Part shown: positions 21,740 to 33,750 of the stretch, piece after piece
Layout of the letters: the number at the start of each line of letters is the position of its first letter
Position numbering within the stretch: position 1 is the first letter of the stretch
From: Antedon mediterranea
Taxonomy: Eukaryota; Echinodermata; Crinoidea; Comatulida; Antedonidae
Length of the DNA stretch: 64,000 bases
Assembly: GCF_964355755.1 (NCBI RefSeq)
Contig: NC_092673.1
Span: forward strand, 9,245,001 to 9,309,000
Reading direction: 5' to 3'
Position numbers and translations under genes: made by a program
The notes under the pieces: generated by a model
Databases searched by the model: none
The model's input: only the letters and a program-made list of their open reading frames with translations
What the model was told of the DNA's origin: nothing

Positions 21740-22446
21740 TACCGTAAAACCTCGAAAAGAAGCCCATGGGCTTAAACCTCGAAAAGAAGCCCATCTCGAA
21801 AAGAAGCCCCCCTCTACAGTTTGCAAAAGTACTCTCGAAAAGAAGCCCATCTCGAAATGAAGCCCACTGGGCTTCTTTTCGAGATAGACTACTATACTGT
21901 ATTAAGAATGTAGGTTTATTAACTGAACGTCAAAGGAACAGAAATAAACAATACAAACACGTGATTAAGAGTTACTGTAGTTGGATAATTTAATGCCAGA
22001 TACTTGTGATGCAGACTGGTGATAATAATTAATATGTATGATCGTGTTTATCATACATTTATTTTACAGTTTATTGTCGTCCAAATGGTGCTTTGATCGC
22101 ATCTTGTATCTTTTTCTTGTCTGCTTCGTTGGCAAATATGTAAAATCGGCAGGGAATTTCCACAAATGATTGTATTTGACGGTGAATCATAGGACTGTTT
22201 TTTTTTTGCTTTTTATATTGTTTTTTAATTGGTATATTAATCATAATTTCATGATTGAAAAAATGTCTCAACAGTCATATTATTGTAGTAGAAATTCACA
22301 AAATTTACAGCATGTATTTCGAAAAGAAGCCCCCCTCTACAGTTTGCAAAAGTACTCTCGAAAAGAAGCCCATCTCGAAAAGAAGCCCACACAAGAGCAC
22401 TAAAAAAAGAAGAAGCCCATGGGCTTCTTTTCAAAGTTTTACGGTA
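21740..22446. mobile_element. Pogo/Tigger-like MITE with AAGAAGCCC repeats
   Basis: The ends TACCGTAAAACCTCGAAAAG (21740 on) and the reverse complement TACCGTAAAACTTTGAAAAG (from 22446 back) form inverted repeats of about 32 bp that run on into AAGCCCATGGGC. The TA at each end fits a TA target duplication, and CCGTAAAACCTCG resembles the ends of pogo/Tigger elements. Inside, CTCGAAAAGAAGCCCAT-like units of about 17 bp recur in both directions near each end. There is no transposase. It interrupts the Gypsy-type gag relic. Confidence 0.75.
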
Positions 22447-23467
22447 TTTCCTGTCAAGGTGGAATGAGTATGCGAAAGCTACCAAAGTCACTGGAAAGGA
22501 AAGAAACTTTCAGCTGCTGGAATGCAGCGATGATCAGCTAAGAAGAGACCTGATGCGATAGACCACAGGTATATTAACTACAAAGCCGAAGCTGACATCC
22601 TTGCTGGAATGAGAAAGTTACTGTAGCTGTTAGAGAGGAGAATGGCATGGTTGCCCGTGTAACACATACTTCAAGATCGAGATGAAATTATATGTGTACG
22701 GACTGCCAGACCGATATCTATATTTGGATGAGATGGTGAAAGATTTTTCGATATGTGGCCTTGCAGATCAGAAGATTCAGCTTGACGTACTTGGGAAGCG
22801 CAACCAAGATGACAATGGAAGCTGAAATTTCGTATATCGAGGCAAAAGAAGCTGGTAAGCACTCTTCGTCTCGTCTTACAACTACAGGAGCATCGGCCAG
22901 CAGCTCATATCGACAACTGTAGAAGCAACAGGCTAAGATTGGCTCCATGACCCAATTTGCACATATTGCGATAATAATAAAGGACATGGTGCGAAGAGTT
23001 TACCAACGATGCGCAGGCAGTTATGCCCGGCCTATGGTAAAACCTGCTCCAAATGTGGCATTAAACATCATATTGAATCAGTCTGTCGATCTTCGTCAAG
23101 GAAAGGTGATGCTAACAGTACCACAGCGTTGTGTACAACATTCCATGTAAATATGGTCATTGCTCGGCCTCTTTCTCCTGACCATCACATATGTGATGAC
23201 TTGAATGACACTTGGATTCAAAAGAAAGCAAGACCGCATTCATTCACCAAGCTTATGATACAAGCCTTAACAGAGGACTATCAAGCACTGGGGTATAACC
23301 TCTCACAAAGTACTCCAAAAAATGAAGCCTTGGTCATGGCTGTTACTGGTTGTCAAAGTTACTTGGCTGATATTGATATTTTACGTCGGCTACAGATAAG
23401 TAACTCAGTTATTCTCGCTTATTCTATGGTTTATTTACATCAATTTATATTAGGTATCCCAATGTAA
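22447..23467 (+). pseudogene. Gypsy-type gag-protease relic, continued
   Basis: After the MITE the reading resumes with WNEYAKATKVTGKERNFQLL and a QLRRDL segment, the core of a Gypsy-type gag. A CCHC-like pair follows (near 22965 and CSKCGIKHHIESVC in 23009-23467), then DDLNDTWIQKKARPHSF and the protease loop as AVTGCQSYLADI. In living relatives that loop reads A/M-x-D-T-G-C-Q; here the catalytic D is V, so the protease is dead. Several frameshifts separate these blocks, and no LTR was found. Confidence 0.7.
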
Positions 23468-24340
23468 AAATTCAAATTAATGATGGTACTTTTTCTTTCA
23501 GTTAATCAGAAGGAACTTACTGAACATAAACTTTTGCAATTTAAATGATTGAAATCGGATTATCCATTCAAAAGTTATGGTCCATTAAAGTGCCCAAAAA
23601 ACAGTGATTTTTGCTTGAAAAATGGCACTTTTTCTAATTATATTTGAACCCATTTTTGAAGGGTTATAACTTTTATACTAATAATTTTAAAGTTCTTATT
23701 TTTTCCAAACCCATAGATACAACAGAGTTGTACAAGAATTTTTTTTTTGGGTGTCCTCGACATTTTTTTTTTTAGATATCGCCCTCCAAAATTCGTCCGA
23801 GGGCTTTTTACGCGTGATTTTCCCAATGTCTCAAAAATGCCCAAAAAGTTCCTGTCTTTAAATGATTCATAACTTTTGAACCAATGTGTGAATTAACTTC
23901 TTTTTTTTTGCATTGCATAAAATGTAATATGTATTTTAGTAAGGTTATTTATATTGACAGGTAGGTAATTCTGAAATACAACATAAAATATTGTTAAAAA
24001 TGTTAAAATGTGAAAAAAAAAAATAATGCGTTAAAAAACTGTGTGGGTATTGTTTCTTTTTATTAAATATTATTTTTCGTAAGTATACATTTTTTTTTTA
24101 ATTCTAGTATTTAAAGTTATATTTATAATCATATATTATTTTAATTGATTTTCGAACCGCCAAAAATAAGAATTAAGCCCGTGCTTATTATGTGTTCGAT
24201 TCCATTTGGAGCGCCGGGCCGAACGTAGACTCGGCCGCGCCTACTACATACTACTACTATATAGGCCCCTAAGACTAAGGTCTAAATAAAAGCCTGGCGC
24301 TAAATTCTGCCTAAGACTAAGAAATATCGGGAAGAAATTT
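23468..24340. other. AT-rich intron sequence, no gene seen
   Basis: Homopolymer-rich DNA (several T9-T11 and A9 runs) with no exon or clear element. The 70 bp at 24200-24270 are GC-rich (GCGCCGGGCCGAACG) and end in a TACTACTAC/TAGGCCCC patch. Confidence 0.5.
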
Positions 24341-24344
24341 TTTA

Positions 24345-25485
24345 TTTAACAAAGTAATTACCTCAATGGTATAATTGTAAAATGTTTAATTTTATTTCCC
24401 TTTCGATTATTCTAACCGAAAGTTGCACTTTGAATTGAAATATACGGAATAAAATTTAGGCCTAGAAACAGCGTAGACATACAACGGCAACACAGGCCAA
24501 AGCGCATTTCGGCCGCCTACATAGAATGGCTTACGGCCGCTGCATAGCAAAATCAAAGCTTCTTAAATTTCTTCGGTACATTTCTTCCTAACGTACTTGC
24601 TTTATATAGTAGATTTATAAATATTCCACTTATTAAATAATTTGATAAATCGGTAAAATTGACGTTTCGAAGAAAATATTCCATGAGAGGCGACATTTTT
24701 CGACATGCCTCGTGTGCGGCGAAGACTAGTTCAGAAAATGGAACAGTCCACTGCAGGGGTTATCCAATCATTAATTAACGTGCTAATACATGCATACCAT
24801 GCACATTGTCTGGGCGACGGTAATTTAGTAATAAGCGGAGAACTGAATCCCCCCCCCGTAAGGAAAATGGTAAACACTGATATTTTTGGTAGGGATTATT
24901 TTTTTCAGTGGTTGGTCTTGTTGGCCTCTTCGCACGAGGTCCACGCAAAGTAAAATAAAACGATGTGGTTTATCAAACAGAAATATAAATTAGCTTCAAT
25001 TCAATACTAAATTAGCCAAATTTTGATAATGAGAAAGACTAAAAAATTCAATTTTTATCGTTAAAATTGACATTTGAGGCGGATGTACATAATAATAATA
25101 ACCGATTTACATAGCAAAATAAAGAGTATTTAAAGCCTGATAACATGCAACAAAAATTACTCCACCACCTATTATGGACCTCGTGCGATCGTGTTTTGAA
25201 AATGGGTAGGTGTTTTCCAAAGTTATTTTTAGCGCGCGGATTTCGGCTCGCCGGCTTTTGTACCTCATTTTTAACTCGCGTTTTCTATTAAAATATTTAA
25301 TAAACATAGATTAAAAATATATGAAAATAATCCCTTCAACAAGATCTTTCCAGACATATAATTTTTATTCACATGTGTATATAATAAATAGTATATTTTT
25401 AACTTCAAAGACACGTCACTTTTTGAAATTTCACGAACGTGTTAAAATCGCGGTAACGAAAATCCGCTTCATTGGGATACCTATT
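24345..25485 (+). repeat. Second copy of the 2824-4563 element interior
   Basis: The stretch matches 3297-4385 end to end (for example CGACATGCCTCGTGTGCGGCG near 24702 and 3630, GCGCGCGGATTTCGGCTCG near 25230 and 4132) with small indels. The outer ends with the GCTCGCGCTAA repeats are not present, so it is a truncated copy. Reading frames in it (82 aa at 24705) are not conserved between the two copies. Confidence 0.75.
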
Positions 25486-25719
25486 TATATATCAACACAC
25501 GGTTTGAAAATTATATACAGTACACAAATTCTCGGCCAGCAAGCAAAGTAGGCCTTTGCTAAAACAATCTTAGATAAATCAAGCCATGTTATGTAGGGGG
25601 AAATTACTGGTTCGTGTACACATAGCATACTGTAGTGATTAATTGAATGGAAATATTTATTATCTCATCCTGCATCCTGTTGATTTGATTATGGTAGAAG
25701 AAAAAAATATAAATCTTAC

Positions 25720-25770
25720 TATTAACAAATATAGCATAATTATCACAGTTTATCATGATCTTCAGTTGAC
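25720..25770 (-). CDS. RGS3-like gene, exon 2 (C2 domain start)
   Basis: 51 bp between a strong acceptor (GTTTGTTTCAACAG) and a strong donor (A|GTAAGAT). It joins exon 1 in phase 1 to give GQLKIMINCDNYAIFVN, the first strand of a C2 domain (GQL.L.I... is how the RGS3 C2 begins, from memory). The intron to exon 3 is 7.4 kb and holds the LINE, the Gypsy relic, the MITE and the 24.3 kb repeat. Confidence 0.8.
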
Positions 25771-26433
25771 CTGTTGAAACAAACAAATTTTAAATTCAAT
25801 TAAATATACGGTACCTCTATAGAATGTACTTAATGTTGGAATTGAGAGCATTATTGAGAAATTTTAGACCCAAATGTTGGTGAAATGACATTCTTGCTGT
25901 CATTTCGGATTTTTTTTTAAAGCAGGGATTTTTAAAATAAATAAATAATAAATATGTAAATAAAAACCTAACAAAATAAAAATAATGGAGATCTATAACT
26001 TAAGCACATGTTGAACAAACTGGTTACTTTGACTCAAAGTCAGTTAACTTTACAATTTATGTAATATATATTGGGTATGATATTTTTCTCATGTTACTTG
26101 TTAGTGGTATTGTACATGTCGTAAGCTATACTTTGATATCAAACTTGACATATTTATGTAATTTAAATTTTTTTAAATATTTTTACATAGCTACATAATA
26201 TATTCAAAATGGGCGTGGTAAAAATGTCGTCAATAAATTGTTCAAATTTTTGGGCACCCCTTCTAGAATTGTTAGTTAGGTCCTAAAGAAGGTTTCTGCC
26301 AAGTTTGGTGCTTTTGTCACAAAGTGCACAATATGGCCAAAAATAGGACCTAAGCAACCTGACTAATAGTAATAGCAGCGTCAGTACAGTAATAGAAAAT
26401 GTCAAGAAAATTTAAAACAATGCATAGTTTAAC

Positions 26434-26644
26434 CTTGATCTTGTGAGCTTATACCAGCAGCTCGTAGTTGTCTCCTCCTCATTGAAGACACTCTTCGCAG
26501 TTTCATAAAATTCTGTTTCTCAATCCTACGTCGTTTAGCATGTTGTGTATTGCTAGTTGAGCGAACTTGATTTCTTGATAATTCAATTGCACTATCATTT
26601 TTTAGAGATGTTTCCAGAGAACGCTTGCTTATTAGCATTGCCAT
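26434..26644 (-). CDS. RGS3-like gene, exon 1 (start codon, basic N-terminus)
   Basis: The ATG at 26644-26642 opens a 70-codon stretch ending at the donor CAAG|GTTAAA (26433 on), leaving in phase 1. A possible acceptor (TTTATTATAG) at 26667 gives 22 bp of leader, so at least one upstream non-coding or alternative exon is likely. The peptide is serine-rich and then basic (AKRRRIEK, MRRRQLRAAG), without signal peptide or membrane segment, which fits a cytosolic protein. RGS3-family proteins speed GTP hydrolysis on G-alpha subunits; the C2 and PDZ parts serve targeting. The intron to exon 2 is 663 bp. Confidence 0.75.
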
Positions 26645-26666
26645 GTTAATTTACTGCAGTACTTTA

Positions 26667-27109
26667 CTATAATAAAAAATATGGTATTAATTTAAATAAT
26701 ATGAGCATTTACAGTATACATCAATTAAACAAATTTTCCATTTTTTTTCTAGTAATACTAATACTGACATAATACCATGGCAAACATTTCTGTGATTTGG
26801 AGCTGTGTGCAGCGATGCATATCTGGGGTGGCTCCAGAGATGCACATGATGCGATTGCATCCCACTCCCCAAGTTATAACTTATATTAAGCCAAAATTCT
26901 AAAATAAAGAAGACCCTAGGATTATTTATTTATTCTTTCTTTATTCTGCAGGCACTTTCAGTACTACTGTATAGTGCACTGATTTTCAAAGTGGTACAGT
27001 AATTGGAAATATCATAACCAAACATAATAATAAAGAGTAATCAAAATAATAGAGAAAATATACATTAAAAATAGAAATCAATTTTAGAAAAGAAAACTTA
27101 GTTTAAATG
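26667..27109. other. Upstream flank of exon 1, no clear feature
   Basis: A minus-strand open stretch near 26880-26700 (with LEPPQICIAAHS) has no good splice acceptor and is left unassigned. The rest is AT-rich with an ATTTATTTATTC run near 26920. Confidence 0.35.
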
Positions 27110-27400
27110 TTGTGTATTAATTTGTATTTTGGAATGAAGTTATTGACATATTTTTTAAGTTCATTTTTAATTCATTTGGAAGTTCATTCTAGCTTTTATA
27201 TAGATGAACGATTCAAGTAAAATTGTTTTGCCTTGACAAATATTCCAGGTGGGGACAACTAAATCATTATGGCTTTGGCTTCGTGTGGCTTTAGAATGTC
27301 TTGTATTATTAAAAGTTAATTTTGAGGTGAAATATGTTGGAGGACATCGTTTTAAACATTAAAAGTCATTAATAGTAATTTTCCATTCCAAAGTACATTT
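27110..27400 (-). mobile_element. LINE reverse transcriptase C-terminal relic
   Basis: On the minus strand the frames give FHLKINFNNTRHSKATRSQS and HNDLVVPTWN, then a degenerate version of the closing W/F...LP block. TR......DL.VP is the usual tail of CR1/L2-type reverse transcriptases. At least two stops and a frameshift are present. Confidence 0.55.
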
Positions 27401-27403
27401 AAA

Positions 27404-27613
27404 CGGATGATACTTAATAAATACTGTATCATCCGTCAGGGTACTACCAGATTCACAGTGAATTAAAAACATTTTTTAACTAGGTGCCCTGACGGATGAT
27501 ACATTAATAAATATTATCTGTCAGGGCTCTACCAGATTCACAGTAAATTAACAACGTATGTTAACTATAGGTGCCCTGACGGATGATACATTAATAACTA
27601 TCCTCCGTCAGGG
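27404..27613. repeat. Three stem-loops with CCCTGACGGATGAT stems
   Basis: Stem-loops at about 27404-27435, 27487-27526 and 27574-27613 use CGGATGATAC or CCCTGACGGATGAT pairing with ATCATCCG or the like. Each is followed by a copy of TACCAGATTCACAGTAAATTA. The repeat period is about 85-95 bp. It leads directly into the 1.8 kb tandem array. Confidence 0.75.
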
Positions 27614-30600
27614 AATTACCAGATCCACAGTAAACTAGACATGAAACTTGTCACTTTGACGAGTTAGTTATCCGCACGACAAACGCCACATGCACGTCAT
27701 ACGTTGAAATATTGCACACAGAAAAAGATTATGGCATTATGACCTGAACTGAAGAATACGATATGTTGTTATTGCTGAATTCTATTAATTACATGTATTT
27801 TGATTCATATATAGTATACACATTAAAATAATCTGTATCCATATCACATACTGTGTAGAATAGGTGAAATTACGGGACCCGCTATTTATTGCAATTTTTA
27901 ACATGTTGACGGTTTTAAAATGAAACGCGAAGGTAGCGATTTTGGAAGGAAATTATCTCAGCAACAACATATTAACGTTTAGAAGAAATTTGAATACGTG
28001 AAATATAAATGCGCGCTCTTTTAAATGTAATGAATTATGACGCAAAAGATGAAAATACGACTTTTTTTATTTAACTGGCCATATGATGACATCACAACAT
28101 CTGATTGGCAAAATGTTCACATGAATTCGTATCTACAATCCAATAGCTTCCTGAAAACGTTTAAGTCGAAATCGTTTAAAAGTTGGTAAAATCACTAGAA
28201 AAGGCCGGAAAAACATAAATCAGGCAAAAAAAAAATGTTTTTAACGCTACGTTTGCACCATGCACGTAAAAAAAATGCGCGCGCGTGGGAATTTTTTACA
28301 TGCTAAAAATGACATGAAACGCGTAGAAAGTTGATTAATCAACTTTTACACAAGGGATGAAAATATGGATTTTTGAATTCAACTGGCCATATGATGACGT
28401 CACAACATCTGATTGGCAAAACATTCACATGAATTCGTATCTACAATCAAATAGCTTCCAGAAAACGTTTTAAATTCTGACGAGCTATAACAGATTGAAA
28501 TTTACTGTAAAAAGATGAAAATAGGTGACCCACATTATTTACATTTTTAGACATAATGACGTCATAAAAATTAAAATATTTTTAACTCATGCGAAAGATA
28601 GTTGATTGCCCTAGACAGTATTAAAATATCTGAGGAAATGGAATACGTATAAGCGAGATGCGCTCTTTTTAATGTGATGAGCAATAACAAAAGAGTAATA
28701 AATCTTATATTTTTACATTCGTGTGGCCATACGATGACGTCATAACATCTGAGGGGTAAAGATTCTGCATGAATTCATATCTACAACATATCTGCTTACA
28801 TATTAAATTACAAAAATTGGGGGTCATGGATGATCCTGAGGAGCTATAATAGATTAAAAATAGGCATAATTTTGACAATATGTTGTCACTTTTGCAACTA
28901 AAACGCGCGCAAATGGTCTAAATCAACGTGTTCGTATGACGTCATTTTAATTTGAAATGATGTCAATCTTTTTTAAAATGACTAGGAAAGGCTGTTAGAT
29001 CATAATTCAAGAAGAACACATGATTTTCATGCTCCGTGCGAACCTTACGCGTAAATTTTTTCGCGCGCGTGGGATTTTTGACATGCTCAAAATTTCATGA
29101 TCAGGATAGAAAGTTGATTAGAAATTAATTTTGCGCAATTTTAAATGTAAAATGCGTGTGCGCGCGTAACTTCTTGTGAAACATGCCATTTTTAATCCAT
29201 AGAAAGTTCGCCCTTGATATGACTTAAATTTTTAAAAAGTGTCAATAAAAAATGACTTTTGGTTTATAATCTATGATCAATCATTGAAATTCATAAAATT
29301 ACGCTACGCTACGCTAACGTCATAACGAAGTTTCTTGCACATCTACAGCTACAGGTCAATTTTTTGACAAAGTTATACAAACAATAGGGGATATGCGATG
29401 CACAAAAATCCAGGAAAGAAAGAAGAACTAGACATGAAACTTGTCACTTTGACGAGTTAGTTATCCGCACAACAAACGCCACGTGCGCGTCATACGTTAG
29501 AATTTTGCACACAGAAAAAGATTATGGCATTATGACCTGATCTGAAGAATATGATATATTGTTAGTGCTGAATTTTGTGTAAAATAGTATATACAGTATA
29601 AACAGTATAATCTGTATATTACATACCGTGTAGAATAGGTGAAATTATGGGACCCGCCATTTATTCCAATTTTGAACATGGTGACGATATCAAAAAGAAA
29701 CACTAAGATAGCAATATCGGAAGAAAATTATCTCACCAACAACATATTAACGTGTAGAAGAAATTTTAATACGTAAAATATAGATGCGCGCTCTTTTAAA
29801 TGTGATAAACTATGACGCAAAATATGAAAATACAACTCTTTTTATTCAACTGGCCATACGATGAAGTCTCAACATCCGATTGGCAAAATGTTCACATTAT
29901 TTCATATCTACAATCCAATAGCTTCCAGAAAACGTTTTAATCGTGATTATCACATTTTATTCTTACGAGCTATAACAGATTAAAATTTACTGTAAAGATG
30001 AAATTAATGACCCACACTAATAATTTAAATTTTTAGGCATGACGATGAAAAATTAAAATATTTTTAACACATGCGTAAGATAGTTGATTGACCTAGACAA
30101 TATTAAAATCCCGGAGAAAAAGGAATACAGATAAGCGTGATGCGCTCCATTTAATGTGATGAGCAATAACGAAAGAGACAAAAATCCTATATTTTACATT
30201 CGTGTGGCCATACGATGACGTCACAATGTCCGGTTAGCCATATTGATTAATGATCCGATATCTACAACTCATCACCTTCCAGAATATGTAATTAAAAAAA
30301 AGTTTACCTGGTAGTTTAGAATCTATGATTGTTTAAAAAAGGGCATAATTTTGACGAATTTTTGAACTTTTTCATTAAAAACAAATGCAAAATTGTACAA
30401 TTCGACGTGCTCGTATGACATAATTTAAAGTCGAAATTGTTTTAAAATTGGTAAAATTACTATAAAAGGCTGAACAAACATAATTCAATCGAAAAAAAAA
30501 ATATTTTTAGCGCTACGTGCGCACCACACGCATAAAATTGTTCGCGCGCGTGGGAATTTTTGACATGCTCAAAATGTCATGATCAGCGTAGAAAGTTGAT

Positions 30601-31246
30601 TAGAAATTAATTTTGCGCATTTTGAATTTTAAATGCACGTGCGCGTGTAACTTTGTGTAAAACATGCCATTTTTAGTGCACAAAAAGTTAGCGCATGACA
30701 TAAATTAAACTTTTGCTAAGTTTCAATTTAAATAGTTATATGGTTTTCAATCTATGTTAAATACGCGAAATTCATAAAATCGCGCGTAAGTCACATTGCG
30801 CATTTCTGACGTCATTCACAATAGGAGGTGCACAACTTCACGTGAATTCCCATATGTTGACAAAGTTATGAAATGTTATGTGTACAAGTTTTTGAGATAC
30901 GCGAAACACAAAAATAGAGGAGAAATGCGCATGCGCGCGTAACGTCTTGTAAAACATGCCATTTTTAATCCACAAAAAGTTTGCCCTTGATATGACTTAA
31001 ATTTTCACAAAGTGTCAAAACAAATTTAAGCTTGGTTTTTAGTCTATGATTAATCATAAAAAATCATAAAATCGCACGTAAGTCACGTTGCGCAACTCTG
31101 ACGTCATTCAAAAATAGGAGGTGCACAACTTCACGTAAATGCCCGTATGTTGACAAAGTTATAAAATGTTATGTTTACCCGTTTTAGAGAAACACGACGC
31201 ACAAAAATGACAAAAGGAAAGAAGCATAATACAGAAAAACAGATTT

Positions 31247-31269
31247 GAACTCGTCACTTTGACGAGTTC
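31247..31269. repeat. GAACTCGTCA/TGACGAGTTC hairpin
   Basis: A perfect 10-bp stem with a 3-nt loop lies at the start of unit 3 of the array. In the other units the left arm reads ACTTGTCA or AATCGTCA, so the perfect stem is specific to this unit. Confidence 0.75.
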
Positions 31270-31552
31270 GGGTTATCCGCGCAAACGCAACATGCACATA
31301 CTTACTATATGAACCTCGACAATTATTATGCCATCCTATGACATGAAATAAATATGTTTACAGTGCTGAATTGTACCTATTATGTAGCATACACCATATT
31401 ACAGTATTTTACAGAATAAACTGTATATGTTATATACAGTGTAGCATAGACCAAATTACGAGACCCATCTTTTAAATCCAATTATTAACACGATGACATC
31501 ATCAAATTGACATATAAAGATAACAATTTTAGAAGATAATTATCTAAATAAT

Positions 31553-33110
31553 TACATCTATATATAAATTTACGTAAGGGCAAAATTCGGTAAATCGCGC
31601 CTTACTTTTAGAATTTTTACTCGATGGTATGTAAAGTTGGTTCGTACTTTCGGTACTGATTTTAACCACCTGATGTAACCCTGTTTACTAATTAAATTAA
31701 GTTAGACAATTAGTTATTGACGATTAAAACGAATTTAGGTTCAAAGATTTGCCCCAAATAGGGGTGTTTTCCGATCGTGGTATACACTGTCTAATGGATG
31801 TCCATCTTGAAAAATACCCGCCACAAAAATGCGAGGAGGCTTCGCATTTTTCTATCTCCTCCTACGATAATTGTTTTTAATAGCTGAAAACCGGTTGAAC
31901 AGTTCGAGTACAGCATCATAATGTTGAAGACAGGCCGATTTTCTTTAAAAAATACTATTTTGATACATTTAATATACGTTTTTACAAATGTATTGATTTG
32001 TGATGAATGGAACATTCCAAATTATTTGGTTTAACCATACAGGTATAGATTTAGATTTATGGGCCTCCTTGGAGAATAAACATAAATAGTATTGCAATGC
32101 TGTACAATACTGTTAAGGTATTAACCACTTTTGATCGCAATTTGAATCGCAAATGTCTTACTGTGAGTGTTGGTACTGTTAGATGTAATATAAAAATATA
32201 TACAAATAAACTTTATTACTGTGAGTGTGGGTAGGCCCTACTGTTAGATTATAAACATATAATATACAAATAAACATTCCAAATTATTTGGTTTAACCAT
32301 AGAGGTATAAATTTAGATTTATGGGCCCCCTTGGAGAATAAACATAAATAGTATTGCAATGCTGTACAATACTGTTAAGGTATTAACCACTTTTGATCGC
32401 AATTTGAATCGCAAATTTCTTACTGTGAGTGTTGGTACTGTTAGATGTAATATAAAAATATATACAAATAAACTTTATTACTGTGAGTGTGGGTAGGCCC
32501 TACTGTTAGATTATAAACATATAATATACAAATAAATAAACGTTATTACTGACAGTTGCTTCTCAACGTTTGTATTAATTAATAATTTAAAAATATATAA
32601 ACGTCGTAGTGGTGTATCGTTACATGTACTTTACTATTTCAATCGACTATGACAGTGAGAGTTTTAACAAAGTACCGTATTAAATCGTAAATGTTTTACT
32701 GTATTTAGTGGTATATTATTTATAGGCCTATAAAACATTAAAAACAATATTTTGTTACTGAGTGGATAAGAATATATTTTAAAATGTTTCCTCTTTGTAC
32801 CTATCTTCTTCCCCCATCCCTCAACCCTTAATGTTACATACAAAACACAAATTGGGTTTGTTTAAATGAGTCCAAATAAAAAAATTTGTTTCTCTCTCGG
32901 AAGTAATTCCCAGGGTGCTAATTTTGGTTGACTACATAAATCATTGTGTATATTTATTCGTTTCTGTAAACGACAATGTATTATAGTCCTGCGGTACGTA
33001 CATTTGAAATCTCCATTTTTTTCTCGCTGGAAATACTGTGTATTCGAGAACCATCTGTGGGCACGACCTAGATGGTACGCGAGCGAAGCGAGCGTGCCAT
33101 CTAGTTAAAA
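31553..33110 (-). repeat. Repeat family A, copy 2 (inverted relative to copy 1)
   Basis: Read on the minus strand, this matches copy 1 from its hairpin end (CTAGATGGCACGC at 33106 back) to the AAATTTATATATAG tail at 31555. It lacks the 771-bp duplication but has its own tandem duplication of about 265 bp (about 32010-32274 and 32275-32535). It is inserted in unit 3 of the 1.8 kb array. Confidence 0.8.
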
Positions 33111-33499
33111 CAAATTTGAAGAATTTTGGGAAAGTAAAAAACATGCTCAAAATGTCATGATCAGCGTAGAAAGTTGATTAGAAATTAATTTTGAGCATTT
33201 TGAAATTTTAAATGCGCGTGCGCGCGTAACTTTTTGTGAAACATTCCATTTTTAATCCATAGAAAGTTTGCCCTTGATATGACTTAAATTTTCACTAAGG
33301 TTCATGAAAGAATATTTGTTGGTTCTATAGTTATGATCAGTTATAGAAATTCATAAAATTGCGCGTAACTTATGCAACGCGGCTATGACATCGTCCAAAA
33401 GCTTGGCTGCACATCTACACTTCAATTTCAATCTTTTTACCAAGTTATACAAAGTTATGTTCACAAGTAATAGAGATATGCAGGTCACAAAAATCCGGG

Positions 33500-33750
33500 A
33501 AAGATAGAAGAATAACAAAGAAGATGAAAAAGATATTTACAATCACAAGGGTTATCCGCAACTTTACAAGTTGCGGATAACCAATGATGAAAAAAAAGAT
33601 ATTTACAATCACAAGCAACTTAAAGTTGCGGATAACCAAAAATATGAAACAGGACGATTACAAGGAGTTATCCGCTACTAAGCGGATAACTAATAACAAA
33701 GAAGAAGATGAAAAAAAAGGGTTATCCTGAAACTAAGTTGCGGATAACCA
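33500..33750. repeat. Cluster of GTTATCCGC/GCGGATAAC hairpins
   Basis: At least three near-perfect stem-loops sit in 250 bp: GGTTATCCGCAACTT paired with AAGTTGCGGATAACC (about 33549-33582), GTTATCCGCT with AGCGGATAAC (about 33667-33690), and GGTTATCC...GGATAACC (about 33720-33750). They are joined by repeated AAAGATATTTACAATCACAA spacers. The same GTTATCCGC motif opens each 1.8 kb unit. Confidence 0.8.

Noticed and set aside
24705-24953. 82-aa frame as a gene
   Set aside because: It lies within the repeat shared with 3297-4385, where the equivalent frame is not kept.
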